Shown here: one piece after another, positions 1-7,446 of the stretch
Position numbering within the stretch: position 1 is the stretch's first letter
Layout of the letters: each line of letters begins with the position of its first letter
From: Sulfurimonas sp.
GTDB lineage: Bacteria > Campylobacterota > Campylobacteria > Campylobacterales > Sulfurimonadaceae
Assembly (NCBI RefSeq): GCF_023229105.1
Contig: NZ_JALNZY010000044.1
Span: 1 to 17,121 of the forward strand
DNA: 17,121 nucleotides
Reading direction: 5' to 3'
Notes under the pieces: model-generated
The model's database searches: none
Told to the model about the DNA's origin: nothing
The model's input: the letters and a program-made list of their open reading frames with translations, nothing else
Program-made: the position numbers and the translations under genes

Positions 1-1626
1 AAAACAAAAGTAGAAAAAATGTTTGATAGTTTTTATAACAACACCATTGGAAGATTAGTGACACCTTATGTTGGGATCATAAAATTTTCTAACGGAAAGT
101 TTAGAATTTTTCGCCGCATCTTACTTACAGTTGGCGTTATCTTGCTTCTTGGTATTAGTTTGAAAAATATTATGCCTACTATCGGTAAAGATGCTATGCC
201 GCCTATGGATACTGGTATTATAAAAGCTCAAGTTGCTTTTAGTGCCAATGAAACTGTTGAGAGTGCAGAGGAAAAAATCAAACCGATTTTAAAGTGGTTA
301 CATGAGCAAAAATGGGTAAAAATGAGTTCAGTTGCCTTTGGTACAGAACCCGGTGTTTTATCTCTAGGAAGTGGAAATTTACCTGCTGAAGCTACTCTTA
401 CCATTAACTGCATCAATAGATTTGATAGAGAAGAGACAATCTGGGAGCTTGAAGATATTATTCGTGAGAAAATTTCTCATGTTGAGGGAGTTAAGAGAAA
501 TGATGTTTTTGACTTTGGAGCAACTGCACTCTCAAGCATAAAAGCAACTGTGGATGTGAGGCTATCCTCCGCGGTTGTAGAGGGACTAAGTGATAAATCG
601 TATTTGGTCAAGCAGGCTCTTAGCGATGTTGCAGGACTTACCTCTGTAAGTACAAGTTGGGATAAAGACTTTATGGAAGTTGAGTTAAGCATAGATGAAA
701 ATAAGGCACTAAGTTATGGAATTACGCCATATCAAATTGCTATGCAACTTCCAATAAAAGGTGAAATAATCGGACTCAATGCAAATTTAGAATCTATGAA
801 TACCCAATTTGTAAGGCTCTACTTAAAGGGGAAATTTTCTCAAAATATTGAGACTTTAAGACTTCTTCCAATCGCAACACCGATGGGCGAAATACCACTT
901 TCACACATTGCCTCACTCAATCGTCATCTTACCTTTGCAAAGATAGAAAGAGATAAGATGCTCTACTCTTTAGATGTAAATGGTTATCGTTCAAAACGTC
1001 CTGTTACCCACTTGACAGATGACACAATAGAAGCATTAAAGAGTGTAAAACTAAACGATGTTATAGTTGAGCAAACAGGAGATATAGCTCAATTGAACGA
1101 TAGTTTCAAGCGTATGATAAAAGCCATTGGGCTTGGAGTTATAATTTTAACTATGGTTCTTATTGCGATATATCGTTCTGTTAGGATGGCATTGATTATG
1201 ATATTAGTTTTACCTTTGTCATTAATCGGTGCAGCTTGGGGAATGTTGATTTTTGAGAAACCTAGTTGTATGCCAAGTTTGCTAGGTATTCTTCTACTCT
1301 TTGGAATCATAATAAAAAATGCAGTTCTTCTAATTGACTTTTATCAAAACAATCGTGAGAGTGGAGAGGGTGCTTTTGAGAGTGCAATAGAAGCAGTAAA
1401 AGTTCGTTTTCGTCCTGTTATGATGACTGCTTTTGCTACATCCGCAGGAATGATACCTATAGCCTTAGAGCAAGCCGTTGGGCTAGAGAGGCTTAGCCCT
1501 TTAGCAGATGTTGCAATCGGTGGAGTTATAGTTGGAACACTTCTTACACTAATCTATGTACCAATGTTTGCTTATATATTTGATAAAGATAAGAGTAGCG
1601 ATAAAGCAGAAAAAGCACCGCTTTAA
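1..1626 (+). CDS. RND-family efflux transporter inner-membrane subunit, C-terminal half (5' end outside window)
   Basis: This is the C-terminal half of a proton-driven RND pump (AcrB/HAE1 type), which would sit in the inner membrane and export substrates with a periplasmic adaptor and an outer-membrane channel. The frame is open from base 1 (codons AAA ACA AAA GTA GAA AAA precede the first ATG at 19), so the ATG at 19 is internal. About 541 residues are present against roughly 1000-1050 for the family. Counting from base 19, a membrane helix (about residues 33-52) is followed by GKDAMPPMDTG, matching the family G-x-D-x-x-P-x-x-D-x-G signature after TM7. Next come a periplasmic porter/docking region (about 60-365) and five hydrophobic segments (about 370-520). 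The central R-P-V-M-M-T stretch is typical of the family. The gene ends in TAA. Substrate cannot be told. The family is certain; partner genes must lie upstream of the window. Confidence 0.93.
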   Translation, partial: KTKVEKMFDSFYNNTIGRLVTPYVGIIKFSNGKFRIFRRILLTVGVILLLGISLKNIMPTIGKDAMPPMDTGIIKAQVAFSANETVESAEEKIKPILKWLHEQKWVKMSSVAFGTEPGVLSLGSGNLPAEATLTINCINRFDREETIWELEDIIREKISHVEGVKRNDVFDFGATALSSIKATVDVRLSSAVVEGLSDKSYLVKQALSDVAGLTSVSTSWDKDFMEVELSIDENKALSYGITPYQIAMQLPIKGEIIGLNANLESMNTQFVRLYLKGKFSQNIETLRLLPIATPMGEIPLSHIASLNRHLTFAKIERDKMLYSLDVNGYRSKRPVTHLTDDTIEALKSVKLNDVIVEQTGDIAQLNDSFKRMIKAIGLGVIILTMVLIAIYRSVRMALIMILVLPLSLIGAAWGMLIFEKPSCMPSLLGILLLFGIIIKNAVLLIDFYQNNRESGEGAFESAIEAVKVRFRPVMMTAFATSAGMIPIALEQAVGLERLSPLADVAIGGVIVGTLLTLIYVPMFAYIFDKDKSSDKAEKAPL

Positions 1627-1639
1627 TAAGGAAATAGTA

Positions 1640-1696
1640 ATGGATAATGAAGCTTGTCACAGTTGTGCTATCAAGCACTTGAAGCTTTATATATAA
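1640..1696 (+). CDS. Possible 18-residue Cys/His-rich mini-ORF
   Basis: An ATG at 1640 has a good ribosome-binding site (AAGGA at 1628-1632, 7-base spacer) and opens an 18-codon frame reading MDNEACHSCAIKHLKLYI, ending in TAA at 1694-1696. It lies 13 bases after the RND stop codon and ends exactly where the ArsR-like inverted repeat begins. Residues C6, H7, C9 and H13 could in principle bind a thiophilic metal. The same DNA can fold (GTGCT 1665-1669 with AGCAC 1674-1678, plus outer AAGCTT copies at 1650-1655 and 1682-1687). It could be a translated micropeptide, the decayed start of a lost gene, or chance. I do not recognise it. Confidence 0.25.
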   Translation: MDNEACHSCAIKHLKLYI

Positions 1697-1736
1697 ATCA
1701 AGATATATTGATATTTGAATTTAATTCTGCTATAGT
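1697..1736 (+). promoter_or_regulatory. arsB promoter with ArsR-like operator over the -35 box
   Basis: A near-consensus sigma70 promoter is visible: TTGATA (1708-1713), a 17-base spacer and TATAGT (1731-1736), giving a start near 1743 and a leader of about 23 bases before arsB. The inverted repeat ATCAA-N6-TTGAT (1697-1712) overlaps the -35 box. ATCAA-N6-TTGAT is the type of site reported for ArsR-family repressors. A bound repressor would block the -35 box and arsenite release would free it. No arsR gene lies in this window, so the regulator would have to be elsewhere. The promoter is well supported by sequence; the operator role is an inference. Confidence 0.6.
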
Positions 1737-1737
1737 T

Positions 1738-1753
1738 TTATCTTTTAAGATAA
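1738..1753. repeat. Perfect 7-bp inverted repeat in the arsB leader
   Basis: TTATCTT (1738-1744) and AAGATAA (1747-1753) are exact reverse complements around a TT centre. The right arm touches the arsB Shine-Dalgarno (AGAGGAG, 1753-1759). It could be a second protein site at the transcription start, or in RNA a weak hairpin next to the ribosome-binding site. All arms are AT-rich, so chance is possible. Confidence 0.4.
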
Positions 1754-1765
1754 GAGGAGTTACGC

Positions 1766-3028
1766 ATGGCGTTGGCAATGTCCGTTTTTTTGGTTACTTT
1801 GTTCTTTATAATCTGGCAACCAAAAGGTCTTCAAATCGGCTCTTCTGCAATCATGGGAGCGATTGTTGCACTTGTAGTTGGGGTTGTAAGCTTTGCAGAT
1901 GTGATAAGTGTAATAGAAATTGTCTGGGATGCAACGCTGGCTTTTATCGGGATAATTCTTCTTTCTATGATTTTGGATGAGATTGGTTTTTTTGAGTATG
2001 CAGCCATAAAGATGGCAAAACTTAGTGGCGGGAACGGACATAAGATGTTTGTATATATACTGCTTTTGGGTGCAATTGTTGCCGCATTTTTTGCAAATGA
2101 CGGTGCGGCGCTTATTTTAACGCCGATACTCCTTGCTAAGATGAAGTATCTTAAGATGAAGCCGTTGGCGATATTTGCTTTTTTAATGGCAGGCGGTTTT
2201 ATCGGCGATAGTGCATCAAACCCGCTTGTTATCTCAAACCTTACTAATATAGTTACAGCCGGTTATTTTGATATTGGTTTTGTCGAGTATGCAAAAAATA
2301 TGTTTTTACCGAATTTGCTTAGCATCATCGCTTCCATTGCGGTTTTGTGGATCTATTTTCGTAAAGATATCCCTTTTACGATTGATGTATCAAAACTTCC
2401 AGAAGCTTCATCTGTGATAAAAAACAGGATTATGTTTATGTTTAGCTGGTTTTTTCTCACATTTTTAATGGCAGGCTACTTCATGGGCGATTACTACAAT
2501 CTCCCTGTCTCTCTTTTTGCACTCGGAGGCGCTCTGGTTCTTTTGGTAATTGCAAATTATTACAAAGCACTAAAACCTATGGCGACTATAAAAGCCGCAC
2601 CTTGGCAGGTTGTATGGTTTAGCATCGGTCTGTATGTTGTAGTTTATGGCCTGAAAAATGAGGGTTTGACGGATGTTATCGCTTCTTGGATTAGGGAGTT
2701 AAATATGCATGGAGATGCTATTGCTATTATCGGAACCGGATTTCTCTCGGCAATTGTAAGCTCTGTTATGAACAACATGCCGACAATTATGATTATGGAT
2801 ATAGCTATTGATCAAGTTGGTTACGTTGGAAATGAGGCGCTTGTTTATGCAAACATTTTAGGTTCAAATCTTGGTCCAAAAATGACTCCTATCGGTTCCT
2901 TGGCTACTCTTTTATGGCTGCATGTGTTAGCTAAGAAGGGAGTGAAAATAGGGTGGGGCGAGTATATGAAAGTCGGACTCATCATAACGCCGCCGGTGCT
3001 TCTTATTGCACTTCTTGGTTTGATATAA
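1766..3028 (+). CDS. arsB: Arsenite efflux pump ArsB
   Basis: ArsB is the inner-membrane carrier that expels arsenite (and antimonite), either alone using the proton-motive force or with the ArsA ATPase. The 420-residue length is near the usual 425-430. It is hydrophobic throughout. Family blocks are seen at the N-terminus (IWQPKGL, residues 16-22), at FFANDGAALILTPI (about 108-121), at SNPLVISNLTNIV (151-163), at SSVMNNMPT, and near the C-terminus at NLGPKMTPIGSLATLLWLHVL with GVKIGWGEYMKVG after it; all fit the ArsB signature well. The start is fixed by AGAGGAG six bases before the ATG. No arsA, arsC or arsR is nearby. It converges on the next gene with only 4 bases between stop codons and no visible terminator there. 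The 5' region carries its own promoter and probable operator, so it is likely arsenite-inducible and separate from the RND gene. Confidence 0.95.
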   Translation: MALAMSVFLVTLFFIIWQPKGLQIGSSAIMGAIVALVVGVVSFADVISVIEIVWDATLAFIGIILLSMILDEIGFFEYAAIKMAKLSGGNGHKMFVYILLLGAIVAAFFANDGAALILTPILLAKMKYLKMKPLAIFAFLMAGGFIGDSASNPLVISNLTNIVTAGYFDIGFVEYAKNMFLPNLLSIIASIAVLWIYFRKDIPFTIDVSKLPEASSVIKNRIMFMFSWFFLTFLMAGYFMGDYYNLPVSLFALGGALVLLVIANYYKALKPMATIKAAPWQVVWFSIGLYVVVYGLKNEGLTDVIASWIRELNMHGDAIAIIGTGFLSAIVSSVMNNMPTIMIMDIAIDQVGYVGNEALVYANILGSNLGPKMTPIGSLATLLWLHVLAKKGVKIGWGEYMKVGLIITPPVLLIALLGLI

Positions 3029-3032
3029 AGGG

Positions 3033-3755
3033 TTATTTGTCGTATAGGTAGAGTTTATTGTATCTGATTATTTTAGTTAAATCATCAGCATATTTATCGC
3101 CGATTTCAGAGTAGTTCTCTAGTTTCTCTACTAGCAGATACGGATTATCAGTCTGCATCTTAAGCTCTCTAAAGTCTTTGTAGGCTTTGGAGCGGGCAAG
3201 TGTTTTGTAGTAGTCTCTAATGGAGTCTTCAATACTTGGGTATCTTTTAAGCCAAACTACTCTTTCGCCTCTTTGTTTTGATGCTGATATTCGTGGCTTA
3301 TTTTTGTTTACAGACCAGATGCCGTATAGATTGTTTGCCTCTTTGAAAAACCTAGATTTTGCCCAGGCACTCTCCATAGCAGCCTGAGCAATAGCTATGC
3401 TTTTTGGGTGAGGTTTCAGAGCCATTAGCAGCTCCTCGTCACTCTCTGCCGAATATGCCTCTTTTAGCTCTAAAATTTTATCTCTGTATAGAATATTTGT
3501 AAGATTTTGCGAAATTTCATTGTACTGATCTTCAAGTTCATCATGAACTCTGTCTATCGCGGGTATCACTAAGGTGCTAAAATTTTTTTTGTTCTGATTT
3601 GCCAATAACATTTTGTTTGTAGGTTTTTTTTTGGTTTCTTGAATATTCGATATATTTGATGGTTGCTCCCTCTCTACTAAAAAAGTATCATATATAGCAA
3701 AGATGATAAGAGCTGCCAAATAGATAAACAGCAGATACTTTGATAAAAATTTCAA
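3033..3755 (-). CDS. Membrane-anchored Bax-like N-acetylglucosaminidase
   Basis: A 240-residue protein with one N-terminal membrane helix (about residues 5-24) and a charged linker, then a Glucosaminidase domain (COG2992 Bax / pfam01832 type) in about residues 105-240. The domain signature is seen in SIAIAQAAMESAWAKSRF, with the probable catalytic Glu at E128, followed by NNLYGIWSV (141-149). Such enzymes cut the glycan strands of peptidoglycan in the periplasm, consistent with the anchor. The start codon is TTG at 3755, in a TTGA stop-start overlap with the upstream radical SAM gene; GGAG eight bases before it supports this start, and the only later Met (M49) would remove the anchor. It is the last gene of the leftward group, so it is probably translationally coupled and co-expressed with the two-component system. 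Its stop lies 4 bases from that of arsB. Confidence 0.82.
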   Translation of the reverse strand: MKFLSKYLLFIYLAALIIFAIYDTFLVEREQPSNISNIQETKKKPTNKMLLANQNKKNFSTLVIPAIDRVHDELEDQYNEISQNLTNILYRDKILELKEAYSAESDEELLMALKPHPKSIAIAQAAMESAWAKSRFFKEANNLYGIWSVNKNKPRISASKQRGERVVWLKRYPSIEDSIRDYYKTLARSKAYKDFRELKMQTDNPYLLVEKLENYSEIGDKYADDLTKIIRYNKLYLYDK

Positions 3756-5002
3756 ATCAAAAACTCCATCTCTAATTTTTTTGCATACGAGCCAAGCATC
3801 GCTCTCTCAAAGTCGTTGTTTGTAGAGTATTGGTAGCCAAAAGTCTGGCTCCACATGCTATGCTCTTCCATGCATAGATAAAAGAAAACATCCTTGTGCC
3901 AAGGGGCAAAACTTCCATAAGCATGTCTGAACATCTCTACTTTGGTTGCAAGCGGATATGAGTTTTTTCCACTTGCATCTTCAAATGGCATCTGAGTTAT
4001 TTTACTTCTAAATTCCCGCTCTCTTAACTGCTTGATAACAGGTTTTATAAATGTCAGCGTTCCAAAGCTAACAAGTGCAACCTCGTTCGCCTTAAACTCT
4101 TTTATCAGCTGAGAATAAACCTCGCCATACTCATTTAAATAATCCTCATACTCAACAATTGGGTGAAAATGAAAACCAATCTTCACTCCCTTGTCTGCTA
4201 CTCTTCTCGCAGCGTTAATTCTTTTGTCTAGGGAAGCTGTTAAATGCTCCTCATTTTCTATAATAGTAGGCGTGTTAAGTGACCAAGTACAAAGTATGTT
4301 TTTAGGTACATCGTTTTCTAGGAAGTAGTTAATATTATCAGACTTTGTTTTAAATTCTAGTATTACGTTTGGATTCTCATGTGCAAAAAGAAATAGCGCA
4401 TCTAAAATGCCCTCTCTGTTTCCCCACATAAGAGAGTCGGAAGCCTGACCTGTTCCGATATGGTAAGTTCTATTTTTTTCAAGTTTTAAATTCTTTAGTT
4501 TTGCTCCAAAACCGCTGTCAAATGTTATAGTGTTTTGATTGTAAAATGATTGTATTGAGCAGTATGAGCAGTCAAAGCCGCAGCTCTCAACAGCATCAAG
4601 TGTGAGGAGGTTGCAGCACCTAGTCTTCTGTGATGCAACAGGACAAAGTCCCAGACCAAAACCCTCTTTTTCCTGAGTCTTAAAGTTGAATTTTTGCTCA
4701 TCTCTTATATTTTTGAGTTCAAATTCTTTATAGGAGTTGGGCTTTTTTCTGATATCTTCATATGCTTTTATGAGCCTTGAGAAAACAACTTTTTTTTGAG
4801 GATGAGTTGGAAAAATATCTATAATTCTTTTTTCATCCCACATCTGCAAATCCCTGCTAATCTCTACTAGGCGTTTGATTTGTGAGAACGAGAAGTTCAA
4901 CTCTAAAGATTTTATTTTTATAAACTCTCGCTCATCTGCGCAAAGTTTGTAAAAAGTGCTATTTTCAATTGCGCTGTTAAATTTGTCTATATATGAATCC
5001 AT
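3752..5002 (-). CDS. Radical SAM protein, spore photoproduct lyase / COG1533-like
   Basis: The 416-residue protein carries the radical SAM cluster motif CGFDCSYC (C141, C145, C148), which binds a 4Fe-4S cluster and S-adenosylmethionine. C-terminal blocks LDKRINAARRVADKGVKIGFHFHPI and FGTLTFIKPVIKQLRE resemble the SplB / 'DNA repair photolyase' group. An extra N-terminal region (about 1-110) is helical and of unknown role, and further cysteines C120, C129, C130 and C238 stand outside the cluster. I see no Cys in the 50 or so residues after the cluster, where SplB has its hydrogen-donating Cys141, so true photoproduct repair is doubtful; the substrate is unknown. It overlaps the kinase gene by 16 bases (start ATG 5000-5002 inside the kinase end) and the glucosaminidase by 4. 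There is no clear Shine-Dalgarno, which fits translation by coupling. A DNA-repair label would be odd in this envelope operon. Confidence 0.8.
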   Translation of the reverse strand: MDSYIDKFNSAIENSTFYKLCADEREFIKIKSLELNFSFSQIKRLVEISRDLQMWDEKRIIDIFPTHPQKKVVFSRLIKAYEDIRKKPNSYKEFELKNIRDEQKFNFKTQEKEGFGLGLCPVASQKTRCCNLLTLDAVESCGFDCSYCSIQSFYNQNTITFDSGFGAKLKNLKLEKNRTYHIGTGQASDSLMWGNREGILDALFLFAHENPNVILEFKTKSDNINYFLENDVPKNILCTWSLNTPTIIENEEHLTASLDKRINAARRVADKGVKIGFHFHPIVEYEDYLNEYGEVYSQLIKEFKANEVALVSFGTLTFIKPVIKQLREREFRSKITQMPFEDASGKNSYPLATKVEMFRHAYGSFAPWHKDVFFYLCMEEHSMWSQTFGYQYSTNNDFERAMLGSYAKKLEMEFLI

Positions 5003-6405
5003 TTTGTAATTTTATCTAATTTTGGTATTTTTATAATAACGGTTGTCCCTATATTTAAAATAGTCTTAATTTCTATATCATAATGATGGATATCTAAAAT
5101 CATCTTTACTATAGAGAGACCCAGACCTGTTCCCCCGTCTTTCCTTGAGCGGGCTTTGTCTGCTCTGTAAAATCTCTCAAATATATGCTCCAAATCCTCA
5201 TTTGCTATTCCCTGCCCGTTATCTTCTATTATGAGTAGGTACTCTTTGCTGTTTTCATCTAAAGATATGTTTATAAAAGAGTTACTGTTGCTGTAGAGTA
5301 TAGCGTTTCTGATAATATTGCTTATCGCAATTTTTAAGAGTGTTTCGTTTGCATAAATCGTTATAGGAATAATTTTTTTTATCTCTATATGTATATCTTT
5401 ACTTAGAGCAAATTTTTCTAGCTGCGAAATCGTGTCCGTTAAAACTTCATCCAGATATAGCTCGCCGAACTCGTTAGCAAGCTCGGTCATATCTTTTTTA
5501 GCAAGAAAAAATAGCTGCTCAATCATTTTTTGAATACTTATGCTCTCTTGTAAAATATCTTCTAAAACTTCTTTGTACTCCACAGGTTCTCTATCTTGCT
5601 TTAGTGCCACTTCTATCTCTCCGCGTATAACTGTTAGCGGTGTTTTTAGCTCATGTGAAGCGTTGTTGCTAAAGTCGGTTATCTTATTAAACGACTCCTC
5701 AAGATTGTTTAAAAGTTGGTTGAAAGTTGCTACTAAATCCTTGATTTCACTCGGAATCCCCTTTGTGCTTACTCGGCTAGAGAGGTTGTTTGCTGAGATT
5801 GATTTGACAGAAGAGATAACTTCCTTTACCGGCGAGAGTGTTCTGTTTATCAAGATGCCTGCGATGATTAAAAACACAACCAAAAGAATCGGTGTTGCGA
5901 TTATTAGCCCAAGAAAAAGTTGCTTTAAGTATAGGGAGTCCATGTTTTTTTGCAGAGCAAGTTGAATAAAAACTTTAGTATCTGTTTCGTCAAAAATTAA
6001 CATAGAGCTAACTCGATAGTTCTCTTTGTTAAAATAATATATGCTGCCTAGATGCCCGATTTCGTTTAGAGGTACATCAAAGAGCCATTCATGCTCTTTA
6101 GAGGAGAGTGTTTCATGCTCTATCTTTTTGCTCTTTTTATCGTAGTAGATGATTTTTACAAAGAGTGGTTCAATCAAAAACTCGTCTATCAGCTCATCTG
6201 CTACATCTTTTGCATTTTCACAATCCCCTCTTTTAAAGTCCGGTATGACATCTATGGATATCATTTTAAGTTCTGTATCGGTTGTGTTTAAAACCCCTTT
6301 TTTTGCAGTGCTATAGATAAAGGAGCCATAAATAGTTAAAATTACTACATTTATGATAAAAAAGGAAAAGAGCAGTCTTAATTTTAAACTCTTAAGCATT
6401 TTCAT
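4987..6405 (-). CDS. Membrane sensor histidine kinase, HAMP-HisKA-HATPase
   Basis: This is the sensor of a two-component system. Residue numbers count from a GTG at 6408: TM1 about 11-31; a periplasmic domain of about 130 residues with no domain I recognise; TM2 about 164-187; HAMP about 188-240; HisKA with SHELKTPLT and phospho-acceptor H252; then HATPase_c with N-box N364/N368, G1 box DNGQG (396-400), F-box FERFY (410-414) and G2 box GGTGLG (425-430). All catalytic boxes are intact. Starts are possible at GTG 6408, ATG 6405 or ATG 6399, none with a strong ribosome-binding site. All lie inside the end of the response-regulator gene, so translation is probably coupled. The stop codon lies inside the next (radical SAM) gene. 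The layout is like QseC/CusS-type kinases, but the stimulus cannot be read from sequence; an envelope or lipid signal is inferred from the operon. Confidence 0.95.
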   Translation of the reverse strand: MKMLKSLKLRLLFSFFIINVVILTIYGSFIYSTAKKGVLNTTDTELKMISIDVIPDFKRGDCENAKDVADELIDEFLIEPLFVKIIYYDKKSKKIEHETLSSKEHEWLFDVPLNEIGHLGSIYYFNKENYRVSSMLIFDETDTKVFIQLALQKNMDSLYLKQLFLGLIIATPILLVVFLIIAGILINRTLSPVKEVISSVKSISANNLSSRVSTKGIPSEIKDLVATFNQLLNNLEESFNKITDFSNNASHELKTPLTVIRGEIEVALKQDREPVEYKEVLEDILQESISIQKMIEQLFFLAKKDMTELANEFGELYLDEVLTDTISQLEKFALSKDIHIEIKKIIPITIYANETLLKIAISNIIRNAILYSNSNSFINISLDENSKEYLLIIEDNGQGIANEDLEHIFERFYRADKARSRKDGGTGLGLSIVKMILDIHHYDIEIKTILNIGTTVIIKIPKLDKITKWIHI

Positions 6406-7066
6406 CACTGAGTATGTAGCCTAAGCCGCGAACGGTGTGTATAAGTTTCAAGTTGTAATCTTTATCTATTTTGTTACGCAGTCTATAGATGTAAACATTT
6501 ATTATATTGCTCATACTCTCTTGCGTCATGTCGCTTAAGTTCTCTTTTATAATAGTCTCTGTTAGTAATTTTTTGCTGTTTCTTGCTAAAAATTCAAGCA
6601 AGGCGTACTCTTTGGCGGTAAGATTTATTTTTTTATTAGCTCGTTTAACCTCACGTCTTGCCGTATCTATCGTTAAATCAGCTATAGTTATTGTACTTGA
6701 AGTGGTTGATGCGCTTCTTAATTTAACACGGATTCTAGCAAGTAGTTCTTCAAATGCAAAAGGTTTTGTGAGGTAGTCATTGGCGCCGCTATCAAGACCT
6801 TTGACTTTGTCTTTTAACGTATCTCTAGCAGTAAGCATAATAATGGGAACTGTTATATTTTTTGCTCTGATATTTTTGCAAACATCCATTCCGCCAAGCC
6901 CTTGAATCATCAAATCGAGCAGAACAATATCATAATGATTCATTTCAATCATATATATGGCTTCATACCCATTCTCTGTAACATCTACGCTGTAGGACTC
7001 TTCTTGCAGACCTTTTTTTATGAAGGAGGCTATTTTTTCATCATCTTCTACAACTAGAATACGCAT
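6392..7066 (-). CDS. OmpR/PhoB-family response regulator
   Basis: A 224-residue transcription regulator. The receiver domain (about 1-115) has acidic pocket D8/D9, phospho-acceptor D51, T79 and K101 in the right places. The C-terminal winged-helix domain (about 125-220) has the family's LTAKEYALLEFLARN and VYIYRLRNKID stretches and ends HTVRGLGYIL. It is the partner of the kinase it overlaps (the gene ends overlap by about 14-17 bases). The ATG at 7066 follows dgkA by 10 bases, and an AAAGG about seven bases before it serves as ribosome-binding site. OmpR-family dimers usually bind tandem half-sites about 11 bases apart, which is the spacing of the ATGAA array at 9434-9497 upstream of this operon; autoregulation through that array is an inference. 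No defects were seen. Confidence 0.96.
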   Translation of the reverse strand: MRILVVEDDEKIASFIKKGLQEESYSVDVTENGYEAIYMIEMNHYDIVLLDLMIQGLGGMDVCKNIRAKNITVPIIMLTARDTLKDKVKGLDSGANDYLTKPFAFEELLARIRVKLRSASTTSSTITIADLTIDTARREVKRANKKINLTAKEYALLEFLARNSKKLLTETIIKENLSDMTQESMSNIINVYIYRLRNKIDKDYNLKLIHTVRGLGYILSDENA

Positions 7067-7076
7067 AACCTTGCCT

Positions 7077-7436
7077 TTATAAAAGTTCTTTTAAGAGCAT
7101 AGCCCAGGTCACTATAAATAGTACAATACTTAAGAAGACTATAGTGCTTCCGACATCTTTTGCGCGACCCGCCATTTTATTATAATCAAGGGTTACCAAG
7201 TCAACAACCCTCTCTATAGAACTGTTGATAGCCTCGGCTATCAACAACCCCATCAAAGAGGTAAACATCAATAATTTTTGAATCAGACCTAAATCTATAA
7301 AGATAATTACCGGTATTAAAATAACAGCTATTAAGAGTTCTAATTTGAAAGAGGTTTCGTTTTGAACCAAATCTTTTAGCCCACTTAGGGCATAGCCTGT
7401 ATTTTTAAAAAAGTTATACTTTGGTTGGTTTCTCAA
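7077..7436 (-). CDS. dgkA: Diacylglycerol kinase (prokaryotic, DgkA family)
   Basis: DgkA phosphorylates diacylglycerol to phosphatidic acid in the inner membrane, returning the lipid left by headgroup-transfer reactions to phospholipid synthesis. The 119-residue length fits (E. coli 122). Three membrane helices are seen at about 33-48, 53-70 and 97-115. The active-site block EAINSSIERVVD has E68, N71, E75 and D79, and AKD follows at 92-94; these match E. coli E69/N72/E76/D80 and A-K94-D95 with a one-residue offset. The start is TTG at 7436, with a strong AGAGGAG five bases before it that overlaps the stop of the upstream transferase gene; the next Met (M57) is too late. The gap of 10 bases on both sides places it firmly in the operon. 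The pairing of a transferase with dgkA parallels E. coli MdoB/DgkA lipid turnover and Campylobacter eptC-dgkA. Confidence 0.95.
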   Translation of the reverse strand: MRNQPKYNFFKNTGYALSGLKDLVQNETSFKLELLIAVILIPVIIFIDLGLIQKLLMFTSLMGLLIAEAINSSIERVVDLVTLDYNKMAGRAKDVGSTIVFLSIVLFIVTWAMLLKELL

Positions 7437-7446
7437 CTTTTCTCCT

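Noticed and set aside
19..45. ATG at 19 as the true start of a half-size RND protein
   Set aside because: The frame is open through base 1 and the protein begins in the middle of the family, so it is an internal Met of a cut-off gene.
1654..2041. Two overlapping frames on both strands at the start of arsB
   Set aside because: Both are shadows of the arsB frame, which has a clear ribosome site and full family match.
5540..5965. 141-codon plus-strand frame inside the histidine kinase gene
   Set aside because: It is antisense to well-conserved HAMP and HisKA coding sequence and has no family features.
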